The position numbers and the translations under genes are program-made. Below the pieces are notes generated by a model, which was not told the DNA's origin, searched no databases, and was given only the letters and a program-made list of their open reading frames with translations. A stretch of DNA of 64,000 bases from Pseudomonas asiatica (GTDB lineage: Bacteria > Pseudomonadota > Gammaproteobacteria > Pseudomonadales > Pseudomonadaceae). Below, in pieces: positions 10,157 to 18,467 of the stretch; position 1 is the stretch's first letter, and each line of letters begins with the position of its first letter. Location of the stretch: the NCBI RefSeq assembly GCF_009932335.1, contig NZ_BLJF01000001.1, positions 4,032,501 to 4,096,500 of the forward strand, in the 5' to 3' direction.

Positions 10157-11197
10157 ATGGAATACCGCCAGCTTGGCCGTACCGACCTCAATGTCAGCGC
10201 CCTGTGCCTTGGAACCATGACCTGGGGCGAACAGAACAGTCAGGCCGAGGCCTTCGAGCAGATTGCCCGGGCCAAGGCCGCCGGGGTCAACTTCATCGAC
10301 ACCGCCGAAATGTACCCGGTGCCGCCCCGCCCCGAAACCTACGCCGCCACCGAGCGCATCATAGGCAACTGGTTCCGTGACAATGGCGATCGCGACGACT
10401 GGGTGCTGGCCAGCAAGGTCGCCGGCCCCGGCAACGGCATCAGCCACATTCGCGACGGCCAGCTCAAGCATAACCGCCAGCATATCGTCGCGGCGCTGGA
10501 CGAGAGTCTCAAGCGCCTGCAGACCGACCGCATCGACCTGTACCAGCTGCACTGGCCCGAGCGCAGCACCAACTTCTTCGGCAAGCTGGGCTACCAGCAT
10601 TTGCCACAGGACCACTTCACCCCGCTGGAAGAAACCCTCGAAGTGCTCGACGAGCAGGTACGCGCGGGCAAGATCCGCCACATCGGCCTGTCCAACGAAA
10701 CGCCGTGGGGCACCATGAAGTTCCTGCAACTGGCTGAAAGCCGCGGCTGGCCGCGAGCGGTATCAATCCAGAACCCTTACAACCTGCTCAACCGCAGCTT
10801 CGAGGTGGGCCTTGCGGAAGTGGCCATCCGCGAGCAATGCGGCCTGCTGGCCTATTCGCCGCTGGCGTTCGGCATGCTCTCCGGCAAATACGAGAACGGC
10901 GCACGCCCGGAAAACGCACGCCTGACCCTGTTCAGCCGCTTTGCCCGCTATTCCAACCCACAGACCGTGGCGGCCTGCAGCCGCTATGTGCAGCTGGCCC
11001 GCGAGCACGGCCTGGACCCGGCGCAGATGGCCCTGGCGTTCGTTACCCGGCAGCCGTTCGTGACCAGCAATATCATTGGCGCGACCAGCCTCGAACAGCT
11101 GGACAGCAACCTTGCCAGCCTCGAGCTGAGCCTGAGTGATGAACTGCTGGCGGCGATCGAGGCGATTCACCAGGAGCAACCGAACCCGGCGCCTTGA
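10157..11197 (+). CDS. tas: Aldo/keto reductase, Tas-like
   Basis: NADP(H)-dependent aldo/keto reductase of the Tas branch (E. coli Tas suppresses a prototrophic-growth defect under starvation; its substrate is not settled). It has GTMTWGEQNS near the N-terminus, the catalytic-tetrad region DTAEMYPVPPRPETY (Asp and Tyr), the SKVAGP lysine, and LYQLHWPER with the catalytic His. LLNRSFEVGLAEV and the C-terminal QMALAFVTRQPFV, GATSLEQL coenzyme-phosphate-binding region also fit. AAGGAG lies 10 nt before the ATG at 10157, which is preferred over the ATG at 10136. Length is 346 aa. It stands alone, followed by a REP pair. Confidence 0.9.
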   Translation: MEYRQLGRTDLNVSALCLGTMTWGEQNSQAEAFEQIARAKAAGVNFIDTAEMYPVPPRPETYAATERIIGNWFRDNGDRDDWVLASKVAGPGNGISHIRDGQLKHNRQHIVAALDESLKRLQTDRIDLYQLHWPERSTNFFGKLGYQHLPQDHFTPLEETLEVLDEQVRAGKIRHIGLSNETPWGTMKFLQLAESRGWPRAVSIQNPYNLLNRSFEVGLAEVAIREQCGLLAYSPLAFGMLSGKYENGARPENARLTLFSRFARYSNPQTVAACSRYVQLAREHGLDPAQMALAFVTRQPFVTSNIIGATSLEQLDSNLASLELSLSDELLAAIEAIHQEQPNPAP

Positions 11198-11235
11198 GCC
11201 GGACCCTGTGCCCACTTCGAGGCCTGTGGGACACC

Positions 11236-11329
11236 TGCAGGAGCAGCCCTTGTGCTGCGAAGAGGTCTGTATGGCTGAAGGTTGCCTGTGGCAGTAATGG
11301 CCTCTTCGCAGCACAAGGCTGCTCCTACC
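11236..11329. repeat. REP pair, class with CAGCACAAGG core
   Basis: Inverted copies of GGAGCAGCCTTGTGCTGCGAAGAGG-type sequence (left arm slightly diverged, ends 11236 and 11329) between tas and the AraC-family regulator. It belongs to the same class as the pair at 24207-24302. Confidence 0.85.
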
Positions 11330-11423
11330 GGTTGGCGCTGCCCCTCTGCTGCACAGGCTAGACACAATCGCCAAAAAATAAGACGATCCAGCCGGTGATT
11401 GACCACTCTACCCTATAAGAACA

Positions 11424-12428
11424 ATGACAATGATGTTTACCCAACCCTCCGCGTCGCTGCGGCGCGTCAGCATCCTGGCCATTGACAAGGTGTTCGCTTC
11501 GACCTTGATGCAGGCCAAGGATTTCTTCCACCTCGCCAGCTTGCGCTACAGCAAGCAACTGGGCCTGGGCCTGCAGCCCATGTTCGAGATTCGCCTGGTG
11601 AGCCCGGACGGCCAGCCCGTGGACAGCTTCAGCAATGTGCAGTTGCCAGTCGAAGGCGGCCTTGACGACGCAGACGTGATCATCCTTCCGGCCTTCTGGG
11701 ATGACTTCGACAACCTGCTGCAACGTTATCCACAGGTACTGCCTTGGCTGCGTGAACAGCATGCCCGTGGCTCGGTGCTGTGCGCCGAGGCCAGTGGCGT
11801 ATTCTGGCTGGCCGAGTCCGGCCTGCTCGATGGCAAGGAAGCGACCACCTACTGGCGCTTCTTCAACAGCTTTGCCGAACGCTTCCCGAAGATCCGGCTG
11901 AACCAGGACAAGCATCTGACTGATGCAGACAACCTCTATTGCGCCGGCGGGACCACTTCAGCCTGCGACCTGTACATCTACCTGATCGAACGCTTCTGCG
12001 GCGCCAACGTGGCCCGCGCCGTGTCCCGCGACATCCTCTACGAAGTGCAGCGCAATTACACCCCGGGACGCATGGGCTTTGGCGGGCAGAAGCTGCACCA
12101 GGACCTGATCATCCTGCAGATACAGCACTGGCTGGAAGAACACTTCGCCGACAAGTTCCGCTTCGAGGACGTGGCTCGCAACCACGGCATGAGTATTCGC
12201 AATTTCATGCGGCGTTTCCAGAGCGCTACGGGTGACAAGCCGCTGCACTACCTGCAACGGTTGAGGATCGAGACGGCCAAGGGCTTGTTGTCGAGCACGC
12301 GCAAGAGCATCAAGACCATCAGTTATGAGGTGGGCTATGACGATGCCAGTTTCTTTGCGCGGCTGTTTCGTCAGCATACCGAGCTGTCGCCGAACCAGTA
12401 TCGGCAGCAGTTCATGCAGGAGGCTTGA
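11424..12428 (+). CDS. GlxA-family transcriptional regulator (DJ-1/PfpI-like + AraC HTH)
   Basis: 334-aa regulator with an N-terminal class-I glutamine-amidotransferase-like (DJ-1/PfpI) sensor domain (about residues 10-195; nucleophile-elbow-like VLCAEASGVFWLAESGLLDG) and a C-terminal AraC-type DNA-binding domain (about 230-330). The HTH shows the family signature FEDVARNHGMSIRNFMRRFQ and ISYEVGYDDASFFARLFRQHTELSPNQYR. Members often control catabolism of nitrogenous compounds such as choline derivatives or amino acids. No catabolic genes are adjacent, so the target and ligand are unknown. The start at 11424 is uncertain; an ATG at 11433 is in frame and neither has a good ribosome-binding site. 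Confidence 0.85.
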   Translation: MTMMFTQPSASLRRVSILAIDKVFASTLMQAKDFFHLASLRYSKQLGLGLQPMFEIRLVSPDGQPVDSFSNVQLPVEGGLDDADVIILPAFWDDFDNLLQRYPQVLPWLREQHARGSVLCAEASGVFWLAESGLLDGKEATTYWRFFNSFAERFPKIRLNQDKHLTDADNLYCAGGTTSACDLYIYLIERFCGANVARAVSRDILYEVQRNYTPGRMGFGGQKLHQDLIILQIQHWLEEHFADKFRFEDVARNHGMSIRNFMRRFQSATGDKPLHYLQRLRIETAKGLLSSTRKSIKTISYEVGYDDASFFARLFRQHTELSPNQYRQQFMQEA

Positions 12429-12436
12429 GGCCTTCT

Positions 12437-12540
12437 GGGGCTGCTTTGCAGCCCTTTCGCGACACAAGGCCGCTCCTACATGGAATCGCGTGATCCTGTA
12501 GGAGCGGCCTTGTGTCGCAAAAGGGCCGCAAAGCGGCCCC
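12437..12540. repeat. REP pair, class with CCTTGTGTCGC core
   Basis: Inverted copies of TGTAGGAGCGGCCTTGTGTCGC continuing into AAGGGCCGCAAAGCGGCCCC, lying between two convergent genes (the AraC-type regulator and zapE), where it may act as a transcription stop. Confidence 0.88.
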
Positions 12541-12547
12541 GGCAATT

Positions 12548-13642
12548 TCAGGGCTTGTGCGCCCGCGCCAGGAACTCGTGCGACTGCATCTCCAGCAAGC
12601 GGCTCAGGGTACGCTGGAACTCGAAGGCCAAGCGCCCACCGGTATACAGGTCCTTCAGCTCCACCTCGGCCGAGATGATCAGCTTGACGTTGCGGTCGTA
12701 GAACTCGTCCACCATGTTGATGAAGCGGCGGGCGATGTCGTCGGTGGTGACGCCCATCTGCTCCACGTTGCTCAACAGCACGGCATGGAAGATCTTGCCC
12801 AGTTCGATGTAGTCGTTCTGGCTACGAGGGCCGTCGCACAGCGCGCGGAAGTCGAACCAGGCCACATCGTCACAGGTCAGCAGGGCCTGGATCGGGCGAT
12901 TCTCGATCATCAGCACGTCGTTCTCGACCGCCTGGGTGCACTCAGGAGTCAAGGCCTTGAAGCTGGCGCGCAGGCTCTGGTGCGCCGCCTCATCGAGCGG
13001 GTAGTGGTACAGTTCGGCCTGCTCGAGGTGACGCAGACGATAGTCGACCCCGCTGTCGACGTTCACCACGTCGGTGTACTGCTTGATCATGGCGATGGCC
13101 GGCAGGAAGCGCGCGCGCTGCAGGCCGTCCTTGTACAGGCCGTCAGGCACGATGTTGGAGGTAGCCACCAGCGATACGCCGTTCTTGAACAACTCTTCCA
13201 TCAGGGTGCCGAGAATCATCGCGTCGGTAATGTCCGACACGAAGAATTCGTCGAAACAGATGACCTTGGCTTCTTCGCTGAAGCGCTTGGCAATGATGGT
13301 CAGCGGGTTCTTCTCGCCCTTGAGGGTTTTCATTTCCTCGTGCACACGCTTCATGAAGCGGTGGAAGTGCGTGCGCATCTTCTGCTTGAACGGCAGCGCC
13401 TCGAAGAAGGTATCGACCAGATAGGTCTTGCCGCGCCCTACCCCACCCCAGAAGTACAGGCCCTTGACGGGGGTCTGCTCCTTCTTGCCGAACAGCTTGC
13501 CGAACACGCCCGGCTTGTTGTTCTGCGCGTGTACCAGGTCATCGTACAGGCGCTGCAGGTGACGCACCGCAGTTTCCTGCGCCGCGTCATGGAAGAAGTC
13601 GGGACGTTTCAGATCTGCTTGATATCGTTCTAGGGGCGTCAT
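12548..13642 (-). CDS. zapE: Cell division ATPase ZapE (AFG1-like)
   Basis: P-loop ATPase of the AFG1/LACE1 family. In E. coli ZapE associates with the Z-ring late in constriction, mainly under low oxygen. Walker A (WGGVGRGKTYLVD, about residues 65-77) and Walker B (VICFDEFFV) are intact, with the following SDITDAMIL, TSNIVPDGLYKDGLQR and the C-terminal MGVTTDDIARRFINMVDEFYDRNVKL. Length 364 aa is standard. It is downstream of trpS on the same strand, separated by a REP pair. Confidence 0.93.
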   Translation of the reverse strand: MTPLERYQADLKRPDFFHDAAQETAVRHLQRLYDDLVHAQNNKPGVFGKLFGKKEQTPVKGLYFWGGVGRGKTYLVDTFFEALPFKQKMRTHFHRFMKRVHEEMKTLKGEKNPLTIIAKRFSEEAKVICFDEFFVSDITDAMILGTLMEELFKNGVSLVATSNIVPDGLYKDGLQRARFLPAIAMIKQYTDVVNVDSGVDYRLRHLEQAELYHYPLDEAAHQSLRASFKALTPECTQAVENDVLMIENRPIQALLTCDDVAWFDFRALCDGPRSQNDYIELGKIFHAVLLSNVEQMGVTTDDIARRFINMVDEFYDRNVKLIISAEVELKDLYTGGRLAFEFQRTLSRLLEMQSHEFLARAHKP

Positions 13643-13710
13643 GATTCGTTAGCGAGGCAACAAAAAACGGGCCGTCACTGTAGCGACAGGCCCGCTTAAT
13701 GGCAATCAGT

Positions 13711-13798
13711 CTGTGGGAGCGGGCGTGCCCGCGAACACCGGCAAAGCCGGTGCCATGCAACGCGGCGCCTGTTTCGCGGGCACGCCCGCTCCCACAGT
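13711..13798. repeat. REP pair, class with CGCGGGC-x-CGCCCGC core
   Basis: Inverted CTGTGGGAGCGGGCGTGCCCGCGAA copies between trpS and zapE, both minus-strand genes. It may limit read-through or stabilise the upstream mRNA end. Confidence 0.88.
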
Positions 13799-13808
13799 TT
13801 CACCATCT

Positions 13809-15158
13809 TCAGTCCGGTTGTGGCGCAAGCGCTGCACGCAGGCTTTCGATGGCCGAATCACGGGCTTCGGCGCTGTCGAACTGCGGCCCGTCGGCAACCT
13901 GTTCACCGTTCAGCCACAGACCGAAACCCAGGCCTTCGACGCGTACATCCGCCTCGCCACCTTGCTGCAGCTGCTTGCTCACGGCGCCGGCGCTCTTGCC
14001 GTCGGCGAAGCTGCGCGACAGCAGCAGTTGCTCGCCATCAGCGGCAAGCAGACGGAAGCGGAAGCTGCCGTCTTCATCGCGGAAACTGACGAAACGCGCA
14101 CTCTTGGCGGCCTTCTTCTTCACTTCGGTGCTGGCCTGCACGCTGCTACGGAACGAACGCAGGCCAACGGCCTCGCGCAGCTGCTCGAGGAATGGCGTGG
14201 CGATCTTGCGAGCCTTGGCAGCGCCGGCCAGCAGGATGTCTTCCAGGTCCGCCGGACGGGCGATCAGCTGGTGGTAGTACTCGCGCTTCTCGGCCAGCTG
14301 GCCGTCCAGCAGCTGGAACAGCCGCTGCTTGGCCTCGCCCCAGCCCAGGCCCTGCAGCAGCTCGTCACGGAACTCCGCGCACTGCGCCGGCGTAGAGAAG
14401 GCCTGGAACAGGGTGAACAGGTGCGCGTTGTCCGGGTCTTTGGCTTCGCCAGGCGCACGCGAGTCGGTGACGATGCGCGAGATGGCGTCTTTCATCTCCT
14501 TGGCGCTGGTGAATAGCGGGATGGTGTTGTCGTAGCTCTTGGACATCTTGCGCCCGTCCAGGCCCGGCAGGGTCGCCACGCTCTCCTCGATCACCGCTTC
14601 CGGCAGGGCGAAGAAGTCCTTGCCCTGGCCGAACAGGTGGTTGAAGCGCTGACCGATGTCGCGGGCCATTTCCACGTGCTGGATCTGGTCACGACCGACC
14701 GGCACCTTGTTGGCATTGAACATCAGGATGTCCGCAGCCATCAGCACCGGGTAGCTGTACAGGCCCATGGTCACGCCGGCATCCGGGTCTTCGCCATTTT
14801 CCAGGTTCTTGTCCACCGAGGCCTTGTAGGCGTGTGCACGGTTGAGCAGGCCCTTGGCGCTGACGCAGGTCAGCAGCCAGGTCAGCTCGGGGATTTCCGG
14901 GATATCGGACTGGCGGTAGAAGGTCACCTTGTCCGCATCGAGACCGCCGGCCAGCCAGGTGGCGGCGATTTCCAGGCGCGAACGCTGGATGCGCAGCGGG
15001 TCGTCGCACTTGATCAGGGCGTGGTAGTCGGCCAGGAAGTAGAACGAGTCGACACCGGGCTGCTGGCTGGCACGGATCGCCGGGCGGATGGCGCCGGCGT
15101 AGTTGCCCAGGTGCGGAGTGCCGGTGGTGGTGATACCGGTGAGAATGCGCGTGGTCAT
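13809..15158 (-). CDS. trpS: Tryptophanyl-tRNA synthetase, long form
   Basis: Class I aminoacyl-tRNA synthetase charging tRNA-Trp. The HIGH-type motif is [11 protein letters not shown] (about residues 12-22) and the KMSKS loop is [11 protein letters not shown]. At 449 aa it is about 115 residues longer than the E. coli enzyme. The extra C-terminal domain (from about residue 340: a charged linker with [11 protein letters not shown], then [27 protein letters not shown]) is the known extension in Pseudomonas TrpS, of unclear role. It follows the alpha/beta hydrolase gene by 25 nt. Confidence 0.95.
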   Translation of the reverse strand: MTTRILTGITTTGTPHLGNYAGAIRPAIRASQQPGVDSFYFLADYHALIKCDDPLRIQRSRLEIAATWLAGGLDADKVTFYRQSDIPEIPELTWLLTCVSAKGLLNRAHAYKASVDKNLENGEDPDAGVTMGLYSYPVLMAADILMFNANKVPVGRDQIQHVEMARDIGQRFNHLFGQGKDFFALPEAVIEESVATLPGLDGRKMSKSYDNTIPLFTSAKEMKDAISRIVTDSRAPGEAKDPDNAHLFTLFQAFSTPAQCAEFRDELLQGLGWGEAKQRLFQLLDGQLAEKREYYHQLIARPADLEDILLAGAAKARKIATPFLEQLREAVGLRSFRSSVQASTEVKKKAAKSARFVSFRDEDGSFRFRLLAADGEQLLLSRSFADGKSAGAVSKQLQQGGEADVRVEGLGFGLWLNGEQVADGPQFDSAEARDSAIESLRAALAPQPD

Positions 15159-15183
15159 GGGTGTTCGCTTATTCAGGCTTGGC

Positions 15184-15819
15184 TCAGTTCGAAAGGCGCG
15201 GCAGCAGCAGATCCTTCAGATCGGTCAGCTTGCCATGGAAGAAGTGTCCGCATTCTGCCACTTTCAGCAGCTCATGGGGGCGCGACAGGCTGTCGGACCA
15301 ATCGTAAACCAGCTGCGGCGCGACGACTTCGTCGGCGTCCGGCTGCACCACGGTGATCGGGCAGCGCTGCGGCAGCGGGAACTCCGCCGTCAGGCGCATG
15401 ACCGCCGGGGCGATCATGAACAGCTGTTGCAGCTCTACTCCGGCAGCTTCCAGGCGGCCGGCCAGGCTGGTGGCGACGAAGCCGCCGAACGAGAAACCCA
15501 TCAGCACCAGCGGCAGGCCCAGGTGCTTTTCGCGCAGCCAGGCCGCAGCGGCCTCGGCATCGGCCACTTCGCCAGCACCCATGTCATGACTGCCGGCGCT
15601 CTGCCCGACGCCACGGTAGTTGAAACGCAGGGTCACATAGCCGGCGTCACGGGCGGTGCGCTGCAGGGTCGAGACCACCTTGTTGAGCATGGTGCCGCCC
15701 TGGACCGGGTTGGGGTGGCAGATCAGCACCACGCCACGGGCATTGGCCACGTCCAGGTACAAGGCTTCCAGCTGGCCGCTGGGGCCATCGATGAACAAGG
15801 GGGTTTCGCGGACAAGCAA
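15184..15819 (-). CDS. Alpha/beta hydrolase
   Basis: 211-aa alpha/beta-hydrolase with the nucleophile elbow GFSFGG (Ser near residue 110), an oxyanion-hole region [11 protein letters not shown], the strand-turn [14 protein letters not shown], an acid in QPDADEVV and the catalytic His in ECGHFFHG. It resembles the small YsgA/dienelactone-hydrolase-like proteins often found next to trpS; the substrate is unknown. No ATG fits the N-terminus; a TTG at 15819 with GGAG 7 nt upstream is the likely start. It heads a likely operon with trpS and zapE. Confidence 0.87.
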   Translation of the reverse strand: MLVRETPLFIDGPSGQLEALYLDVANARGVVLICHPNPVQGGTMLNKVVSTLQRTARDAGYVTLRFNYRGVGQSAGSHDMGAGEVADAEAAAAWLREKHLGLPLVLMGFSFGGFVATSLAGRLEAAGVELQQLFMIAPAVMRLTAEFPLPQRCPITVVQPDADEVVAPQLVYDWSDSLSRPHELLKVAECGHFFHGKLTDLKDLLLPRLSN

Positions 15820-15954
15820 GGCACTACTCCGTGACCTCGGGAGGGGTCGATTCGTCTAGATGAGGAATTCTGTTCTGATTTGCGATCGCTCGCGGTATAC
15901 AGCGCAGGTCTGAGCCGTTAACGTAAAGCAAAGCCGTTTATAGAGGAAGGACTC

Positions 15955-16389
15955 GTGGAACTCTCGCTCCTTGTTTGGTTGTTGCCGACCCTGGCCCTGG
16001 TCATCGGCGTGGTGGTTGGGTTCGTCGTCGCTCGCCTGCTGCCCAATGCCGCGCCGAGCAGCACCCAGCGTCAACTGGATGATATCCAGAAGCGCTTCGA
16101 CAGCTATCAGAACGAAGTGGTTACTCATTTCAACAGCACGGCCGTGCTGGTCAAGAAACTGACCCAAAGCTATCAGGACGTGCAGGACCACCTGGCCGAA
16201 GGCGCCAACAGCCTGGCCCTGGACGACGTCACTCGCCAACGCTTGCTGGCAGCCCTGCACTCCGAGGCAGCGCAAGGCCCACGCGACCGTTTGACCCCGC
16301 CGAAGGACGCCGAAGTGCCACGCGACTACGCGCCGAAAGCACCGAACTCGCCGGGCATGCTTGACGAGAGCTACGGGCTGAAGCGCTGA
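15955..16389 (+). CDS. zapG: ZapG/YhcB family inner-membrane protein (DUF1043)
   Basis: 144-aa protein with one N-terminal transmembrane helix (LLVWLLPTLALVIGVVVGFVVARLL), then a coiled coil (RQLDDIQKRFDSYQNEVVTHF...) and a disordered, proline-rich tail. This layout and the sequence match YhcB/ZapG, which links cell division, elongation and envelope synthesis. The start is a GTG at 15955 preceded by GAGGAAGG. It diverges from the hydrolase-trpS-zapE operon and ends at a terminator. Confidence 0.88.
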   Translation: MELSLLVWLLPTLALVIGVVVGFVVARLLPNAAPSSTQRQLDDIQKRFDSYQNEVVTHFNSTAVLVKKLTQSYQDVQDHLAEGANSLALDDVTRQRLLAALHSEAAQGPRDRLTPPKDAEVPRDYAPKAPNSPGMLDESYGLKR

Positions 16390-16404
16390 TCTGCAGAAAA
16401 TGAC

Positions 16405-16427
16405 AAAGGCCTCGCAAGAGGCCTTTT
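16405..16427 (+). terminator. Rho-independent terminator of zapG
   Basis: Stem AAAGGCCTC/GAGGCCTTT with loop GCAA followed by TTTTT-rich sequence, 15 nt after the zapG stop. Confidence 0.88.
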
Positions 16428-16444
16428 TCATGGGCTGGATTCAC

Positions 16445-16540
16445 TGGCCTCTTCGCGGGTGAACCCGCTCCCACAGGGGCGGCGCAGGTTTCAAATACTG
16501 CGCCTGACCTGTAGGAGCGGGTTTACCCACGAAGAGGTCA
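16445..16540. repeat. REP pair, CGCGGGT-x-ACCCGC class
   Basis: Inverted CTTCGCGGGTGAACCCGCTCCCACAG-type copies between zapG and mdeA. It marks the left border of the accessory genes discussed under findings. Confidence 0.85.
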
Positions 16541-16551
16541 GCCCAGGCAAC

Positions 16552-17748
16552 CTAGCTGCAGGCCTGCAATGCCTGCTCGACATCCGCCAGCAGGTCCTCC
16601 AAGTCCTCCAGCCCCACCGACAGGCGCACCAGCCCCTCCGATATCCCGTGATGCGCCCGCTCCTTCGCGGTATAGCTGGAGTGCGTCATGCTCGCCGGAT
16701 GCTGCGCCAGCGACTCGGCATCGCCCAGGCTCACCGCCCGCGCAAACAGTTGCAGAGCATTCATGAACCTGCGCCCGGCCTCGATCCCCCCCTTGAGCTC
16801 GAAGGCGATCATCCCGCCCGGCAAACGCATCTGCCGCTGCGCCAGCTCGTACTGGGCAAACGACGGCAAACCTGGGTAGTGAATCAGCTCCACCTGCGGC
16901 TGCCGAGCCAGAAACTCCGCCACCTGCTGGGCATTGGCGCAATGTCGGTCCATGCGCAGGGCCAAGGTCTTGATACCGCGCATCAGCAGCGCCGCATCGT
17001 GGGGTGACAGCACCGCCCCGGTCATGTCCTTCAGCCCTTCCAGGCGAATGCGGTCGACCAGCGCCTTGCGCCCCACCACCAGACCGGCAGTGATATCGCC
17101 GTGGCCACTCAGGTACTTGGTCGCCGAATGCACCACCAGGTCCGCTCCCAGCTCCAGCGGCCGCTGCAGGTAGGGCGTGCAGTAGGTGTTGTCGACCACG
17201 ACATGCACATCATGCCCGCGCACCGCCTGGGCCACCGCGGCGATATCCACCAGCTGCATGTTGGGGTTGGCCGGCGTTTCGAAGTAGATCATCCGCGTCT
17301 TGCTGTTGATCGCCGCTTTCAGGGCCTTGGCATCGTTCAGGTCGACATGGCGGATCTTCACCCCGAATTCACCAATGCCATGGTGCAGGAAAGCAAAAGT
17401 GCAGCCGTACAATGTGCGCCCGACGATCAGCTCATCACCAGGGCGCAACAGGGTCCAGATCGTCGAGGTGATGGCCCCCATGCCCGACGCCAATGCCAGC
17501 CCCGCCTCGCCGCCCTCCAGCGAGGCCATGCGCTGCTCCAGCAGAGCCAAGGTAGGGTTGGAAATGCGGCTGTAGAAATGCCCCGGCTCCTCCCCGGCGA
17601 AGCAAGCAGCACCGTATTCGACTGTGGGGAAGGCATAGGTAGCGGTCTGGTACACCGGCGGCACCAGGGCGCCATTGTGGGAAAGCGGATCGTAGCCATG
17701 GTGAATGGCCCGCGTGGAAAAACCGGTGTTGTTATGGGAGTCGCGCAT
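16552..17748 (-). CDS. mdeA: L-methionine gamma-lyase
   Basis: PLP-dependent gamma-lyase that converts L-methionine to methanethiol, 2-oxobutyrate and ammonia. It is 398 aa and very similar over its full length to the characterised P. putida enzyme as I recall it. The active-site Tyr114 and the diagnostic Cys116 (RTLYGCTF), which distinguish methionine gamma-lyase from other Cys/Met-metabolism enzymes, are present. The PLP lysine K211 (HSATKYLSGHGD) and the phosphate/PLP-binding YSRISNPT are also present. It is divergent from mdeR, the arrangement described for P. putida mdeA/mdeR. It ends 11 nt from a REP pair. Confidence 0.93.
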   Translation of the reverse strand: MRDSHNNTGFSTRAIHHGYDPLSHNGALVPPVYQTATYAFPTVEYGAACFAGEEPGHFYSRISNPTLALLEQRMASLEGGEAGLALASGMGAITSTIWTLLRPGDELIVGRTLYGCTFAFLHHGIGEFGVKIRHVDLNDAKALKAAINSKTRMIYFETPANPNMQLVDIAAVAQAVRGHDVHVVVDNTYCTPYLQRPLELGADLVVHSATKYLSGHGDITAGLVVGRKALVDRIRLEGLKDMTGAVLSPHDAALLMRGIKTLALRMDRHCANAQQVAEFLARQPQVELIHYPGLPSFAQYELAQRQMRLPGGMIAFELKGGIEAGRRFMNALQLFARAVSLGDAESLAQHPASMTHSSYTAKERAHHGISEGLVRLSVGLEDLEDLLADVEQALQACS

Positions 17749-17875
17749 GGCAACAGCCTCTTGTGGTTTGCTATAAGCTTATGCCACCGAGCTGCCCGAT
17801 TTTTTCCAAAATGGCCCACGCATACGCGTACTTGTTGGAATAAAAACAATAATTACCGGACCAGGAGGGCAAAAC
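17749..17875. promoter_or_regulatory. mdeA-mdeR divergent control region with palindromes
   Basis: This 127-nt divergent intergenic region is A+T-rich around 17800-17865. It contains exact palindromes ATAAGCTTAT (17773-17782) and TACGCGTA (17823-17830), plus an AAAATGG/CCATTTT half-site pair near 17806-17813. An Lrp-family regulator such as MdeR would be expected to bind repeated sites here. The AGGAGGG at about 17861-17867 is the mdeR ribosome-binding site. Which palindrome is the operator is not determined. Confidence 0.5.
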
Positions 17876-18355
17876 ATGCCTTCACGCCTCGACCGCACCG
17901 ACCGCGCCCTGCTCGCTGCCCTGCAGGACAATGCCCGCCTCACCGTTGCCGAACTTGCCGACCAGGTAGCGCTAACAACCTCGCCGTGCTGGCGGCGGGT
18001 CAAGTTGCTGGAGGACAACGGCTACATCACCGGCTACCAGGCCATCCTCTCGCCCAAGTCGCTGGGATTTGGCGTGACCGCGTTCGTCAGCATCATGATG
18101 GACTCGCACACCAAGGACATGGCGCTGGCGTTCGAGCAGCGGTTGATGGAGATTCCCGAGATCGTTGCCTGCCACAACATTTCCGGGAGGTATGATTTTC
18201 TGCTGGAGATCCTGGCGCGGGACCTGGAGTCGTTCGGCGAATTCACCCGCGAAGTGCTGCAGCGGTTACCGGGGGTGAAGGAGATCTATTCGAGTTTTTC
18301 GTACAAAGCGGTGAAGGAAAAACGGGTGATACCGGTGTCGGAAAAACATATCTAG
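17876..18355 (+). CDS. mdeR: Lrp/AsnC-family regulator of methionine gamma-lyase
   Basis: 159-aa Lrp/AsnC regulator: N-terminal winged HTH (about residues 1-60: LDRTDRALLAALQDNARLTVAELADQV then SPCWRRVKLLEDNGYITGYQAIL) and C-terminal RAM ligand-binding domain (about 65-150; CHNISGRYDFLLEIL carries the conserved Gly-x-x-Asp-Y/F signature). In P. putida, MdeR is the leucine-responsive-type activator of mdeA. The divergent position 127 nt from mdeA supports the same role here. AGGAGGG precedes the ATG. Confidence 0.9.
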   Translation: MPSRLDRTDRALLAALQDNARLTVAELADQVALTTSPCWRRVKLLEDNGYITGYQAILSPKSLGFGVTAFVSIMMDSHTKDMALAFEQRLMEIPEIVACHNISGRYDFLLEILARDLESFGEFTREVLQRLPGVKEIYSSFSYKAVKEKRVIPVSEKHI

Positions 18356-18467
18356 GACAGGTCTTTCAGCACGCCAGGAACGGTCCTACTGATTACCGAA
18401 CCGCAGCCGACATACAGCGAGTTACATTTACGGAAAGCTAGCCCATGTAGCGATCAGGAGAACCTAC

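Noticed and set aside
18356..18467. A CTG...CAG pair that resembled a LexA site before the pyocin gene
   Set aside because: The spacing is 12 nt instead of 10 and the T/A positions next to CTG/CAG do not fit.
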